Source: Clostridiales bacterium
Lineage (GTDB): Bacteria > Bacillota > Clostridia > Oscillospirales > Acutalibacteraceae
DNA: 8,911 nucleotides
Assembly (NCBI GenBank): GCA_012511485.1
Contig: JAAZFZ010000034.1
Span: 1-8,911, forward strand
Direction of reading: 5' to 3'
The notes under the pieces: generated by a model
Databases searched by the model: none
What the model was told of the DNA's origin: nothing
Seen by the model: the letters and a program-made list of their open reading frames with translations, nothing else
Translations under genes and position numbers: made by a program
Shown here: positions 7,490 to 8,911 of the stretch, in pieces
Position numbering within the stretch: the stretch's first letter is position 1
Layout: every line of letters begins with the position of its first letter

Positions 7490-7527
7490 GTAGCCAGTTG
7501 TTGCATTTTCTGCATATGACTGGCTGC
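7490..7527 (+). other. Hairpin in the tRNA-Glu/tRNA-Val spacer
   Basis: GTAGCCAGT (7490-7498) pairs with ACTGGCTGC (7519-7527), 9 bp with one wobble. Two TGCA copies inside can form a 4-bp upper stem around TTTTC. No T-run follows, so it is not a standard terminator; it may guide processing of the tRNA precursor. Confidence 0.5.
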
Positions 7528-7547
7528 TTGCCGCATCAAACATAGCG

Positions 7548-7624
7548 GGACGCATAGCTCAGCTGGTTAGAGCGCTTGCTTCACACGCAAGAGGTCAACG
7601 GTTCGAGTCCGTTTGTGTCCACCA
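7548..7624 (+). tRNA. tRNA-Val(CAC)
   Basis: A 77-base cloverleaf. Acceptor GGACGCA (7548-7554) pairs with TGTGTCC ending at 7620, with encoded CCA at 7622-7624. The anticodon stem CTTGC/GCAAG encloses TTCACAC, giving anticodon CAC at 7582-7584, which reads the GTG codon. Last of the three tRNA genes; its terminal A begins the terminator stem. Confidence 0.95.
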
Positions 7625-7658
7625 AAGCGCAGGAATTATTTTGATTTCTGCGCTTTTT
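7624..7658 (+). terminator. Intrinsic terminator of the tRNA cluster
   Basis: Stem AAAGCGCAGGAA (7624-7635) with TTTCTGCGCTTT (7645-7656), 12 bp including one G-T wobble, and a 9-base loop. A T-run at 7654-7658 overlaps the stem and is followed by GTTT. It directly abuts the CCA end of tRNA-Val. Confidence 0.9.
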
Positions 7659-7672
7659 GTTTATCAAATCAA

Positions 7673-7697
7673 AACCCCGGCTGTCAAAACCGGGGTT
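7673..7697 (-). terminator. Intrinsic terminator of the polysaccharide deacetylase gene
   Basis: AACCCCGG (7673-7680) and CCGGGGTT (7690-7697) form an 8-bp GC-rich stem with a 9-base loop. On the minus strand the stem is followed by TTGATTTG, a T-rich tail, and lies 15 bases past the deacetylase stop. It faces the tRNA terminator with only 14 bases between the two. Confidence 0.85.
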
Positions 7698-7712
7698 AAT
7701 CGCTTGCAGGTA

Positions 7713-8672
7713 TTAATATGCGTTGCTGTAAACCTTACCGTTTTTCATTTTGATGCCCCTTGCCTGCATTAGCTCACTCACGGTTACTAGCTTAAAGCCC
7801 ATTTCCTTGAGCTTCGGAATAATTTCTGCACAGGAGTTAGCACTCATAGAATAAACATCGTGCATCAGAATGATATCGCCGTCCTTAGCATTTTTCAAAA
7901 CCGAATCGATGATTATCTGTTTATCCCTTTCTATCTGAGCCTTTGTCCTTTTTTCGTTGGTTGTGGTTTTATATCTCCAGTCATTTGTGTCTATGGACCA
8001 TTGAATCAGAGGCATACCTGCAGCAGCCTTGACCTTTTTGTCAAAAGCACCAAAGGGAACTCTGAAAAGCACGGGTTCAATGCCCGTTGCATCAAAAATA
8101 ACCTTCTTCATTTTTGCCATGTCGCTTTTTATCTCTCTATAAGACATTTTTTTATAATTTTCATGTGCGTATGAATGTGTCCCGATTTCACAGCCGATTT
8201 CCACAGCCTGCTTTAATAATTCGGGATGTGCCTGGGCAATAGTGCCAATCACAAAAAAAGTAGCCTTACAATCGTTTTCTTTAAGGATATTAAGTATTTT
8301 TACTGTGTTTTTTGGGCTGGGTCCATCATCAAAGGTCAGAGCAATCAGCTTTTCCTTTTCAGGGCTCGTGGTATCCGTAACAGGTGGCGGATTATCGGAG
8401 GATGGGTTAGTATGTTCTGTGGTGCTATGTTCGGTTTGAGGTGGAGGGCTTGTAGTGCCGGGGCTATCTGGCGGTTTCGACCCTTTGGCCGTTGGAGGGG
8501 AATCATGCCCGTTAGAGCTTGTATGTTCATTTGCATCGCCGACAGGTGCGTCAACCTTTGAGCCGCCGACATTTACGGCAATGCTACCCGCCCCGCCCGT
8601 CCATTCAAAGCAGCTAAGAATGATTAGCGGCACAACAAGATATATCAACAACTTTTTTAATTTCATCTTCAT
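7713..8672 (-). CDS. Membrane-anchored or secreted NodB-type polysaccharide (peptidoglycan/chitooligosaccharide) deacetylase, 319 aa
   Basis: This is a carbohydrate esterase family 4 enzyme, which removes N-acetyl groups from surface or cell-wall glycans outside the membrane. The basic start MKMKLKK and hydrophobic 8-20 form a signal peptide or anchor. C21 follows ILS, an imperfect lipobox. A low-complexity linker rich in P, S and T covers about 40-106. The NodB domain carries every motif: TFDDGP (113-118; D115 catalytic base, D116 metal), HSYAH (166-170; metal ligands H166 and H170), RVPFG (204-208), DTNDW (228-232) and LMHD (269-272; catalytic H271). The active site looks intact. The preferred ATG at 8672 has GCGGAG (8679-8684) six bases upstream. 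A TTG at 8693 would lie above that site. The gene is monocistronic, with its own terminator, and divergent from the CtsR-type promoter. Family and catalysis are firm. The substrate (peptidoglycan GlcNAc, as in PgdA, or a spore-cortex or other glycan) is not. Confidence 0.93.
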   Translation of the reverse strand: MKMKLKKLLIYLVVPLIILSCFEWTGGAGSIAVNVGGSKVDAPVGDANEHTSSNGHDSPPTAKGSKPPDSPGTTSPPPQTEHSTTEHTNPSSDNPPPVTDTTSPEKEKLIALTFDDGPSPKNTVKILNILKENDCKATFFVIGTIAQAHPELLKQAVEIGCEIGTHSYAHENYKKMSYREIKSDMAKMKKVIFDATGIEPVLFRVPFGAFDKKVKAAAGMPLIQWSIDTNDWRYKTTTNEKRTKAQIERDKQIIIDSVLKNAKDGDIILMHDVYSMSANSCAEIIPKLKEMGFKLVTVSELMQARGIKMKNGKVYSNAY

Positions 8673-8678
8673 AATATT

Positions 8679-8684
8679 CTCCGC
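8679..8684 (-). promoter_or_regulatory. Ribosome binding site fixing the deacetylase start
   Basis: GCGGAG on the minus strand, six bases before ATG 8672. It lies inside the frame that a TTG start at 8693 would use, so the shorter protein is preferred. This keeps a conventional basic n-region at the signal peptide. Confidence 0.7.
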
Positions 8685-8712
8685 TTGAAGCAACAGTAAG
8701 CTTATACATTAC

Positions 8713-8723
8713 ATTATATTATA
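8713..8723 (-). promoter_or_regulatory. Overlapping -10 boxes, possible deacetylase promoter
   Basis: The minus strand reads TATAATATAAT, two overlapping perfect -10 hexamers, about 41-51 bases before ATG 8672. No good -35 is found at 16-18 bases, so this may be a weak, activator-dependent or alternative-sigma promoter, or just AT-rich sequence. Confidence 0.35.
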
Positions 8724-8754
8724 CTTGCCATTAACCAATTGAACTTAATTACTA

Positions 8755-8817
8755 TTACAGTTTACGACAAATATATTATTAGTTCAAGGCTAATATGCAA
8801 TTATGACAAAACTGTAA
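8755..8817. repeat. 9-bp inverted repeat in the divergent intergenic region
   Basis: TTACAGTTT (8755-8763) and AAACTGTAA (8809-8817) are exact reverse complements, 45 bases apart in AT-rich DNA. They could be paired regulator half-sites or chance. No T-run follows, so a terminator is unlikely. Confidence 0.4.
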
Positions 8818-8851
8818 CCTTTTAGTAAACACGCGGCAGGTAGGATAAAAG

Positions 8852-8868
8852 GGTCAAAAAAGGTCAAA
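8852..8868 (+). promoter_or_regulatory. CtsR heat-shock repressor operator
   Basis: GGTCAAA-AAA-GGTCAAA exactly fits the known CtsR heptad direct repeat, RGTCAAA-NAN-RGTCAAA. The unit GGTCAAAAAA occurs twice with a 10-base period (8852-8871). It lies seven bases upstream of the -35 box of a plus-strand promoter. In Firmicutes such sites control clp protease, mcsA-mcsB-ctsR and some chaperone genes. The regulated gene lies beyond the window. Confidence 0.85.
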
Positions 8869-8875
8869 AAAGCTG

Positions 8876-8905
8876 TTGACAATGAGTGTAGGGATATGAT
8901 ACTAT
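8876..8905 (+). promoter_or_regulatory. Sigma-A-type promoter of a gene beyond the right edge
   Basis: TTGACA (8876-8881) with a perfect -35, 18-base spacer, -10 TACTAT (8900-8905) preceded by TG at 8897-8898 (extended -10). Only six bases follow in the window. Its nearness to the CtsR operator implies heat- or protein-stress-inducible expression of the missing gene. Confidence 0.75.
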
Positions 8906-8911
8906 ACGAAA

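Noticed and set aside
7348..7539. 63-residue minus-strand ORF containing DENRTRV and VGFEPTTLRV
   Set aside because: It lies antisense across tRNA-Met and tRNA-Glu. These peptides are the well-known spurious translation of tRNA complements, not a gene.
7837..7845. TTAGCACTC, identical to one arm of the CIRCE (HrcA) heat-shock element
   Set aside because: No inverted GAGTGCTAA follows at nine bases, and it lies inside the deacetylase coding sequence.
1..8911. CRISPR array, insertion sequence, prophage or defence system
   Set aside because: No spaced direct-repeat array, transposase, integrase or effector domain was seen. The genes are recognisable housekeeping, transport and glycan enzymes.

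Overview
The window looks like chromosomal DNA from a low-to-mid GC Gram-positive bacterium of the class Clostridia, plausibly a gut Oscillospiraceae/Ruminococcaceae-type organism. The grounds are: strong AGGAG-type Shine-Dalgarno sites before most genes, a DnaD-domain plus DnaI/DnaC-type loader pair, tRNA genes with encoded CCA ends, a membrane-anchored NodB-type deacetylase, a GH29 fucosidase, and a perfect CtsR operator at the right edge. The genus cannot be fixed from the sequence alone.

Layout, left to right. Positions 39-89 hold a long terminator hairpin. Positions 101-7008 carry five closely packed minus-strand genes, read right to left: a DnaD-domain replication protein, a DnaC/DnaI-like AAA+ helicase loader (TAATG overlap with dnaD), a cytoplasmic GH29 alpha-L-fucosidase with a TTG start, the RNA-binding protein Tex, and a MATE-family efflux transporter. 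The gaps are -1, 39, 17 and about 46 bases, so they probably form one operon from a promoter near 7051. Positions 7009-7314 have no protein gene. They hold that minus-strand promoter and a perfect-consensus plus-strand promoter (7261-7289), which drives a three-gene tRNA cluster: Met(CAT), Glu(TTC), Val(CAC). A tRNA-cluster terminator (7624-7658) faces a second, minus-strand terminator (7673-7697). The second one ends a secreted or membrane-anchored polysaccharide deacetylase (7713-8672, minus).

The right edge (8673-8911) is a divergent regulatory region. It ends with a perfect CtsR heat-shock operator (GGTCAAA-AAA-GGTCAAA, 8852-8868) just upstream of a sigma-A-like promoter (8876-8905) that points out of the window. 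The missing downstream gene is therefore predicted to belong to the CtsR protein-quality-control regulon (a clp, mcs/ctsR or chaperone gene).

Functionally, the left operon mixes DNA replication (dnaD/dnaC), RNA/translation quality control (tex), glycan use (fucosidase) and efflux (MATE). Only the dnaD-dnaC pair has an obvious joint role. No mobile element, CRISPR array or phage gene was seen. The most noteworthy new information is the CtsR site and the fucosidase embedded in a housekeeping operon, not an obviously new system.
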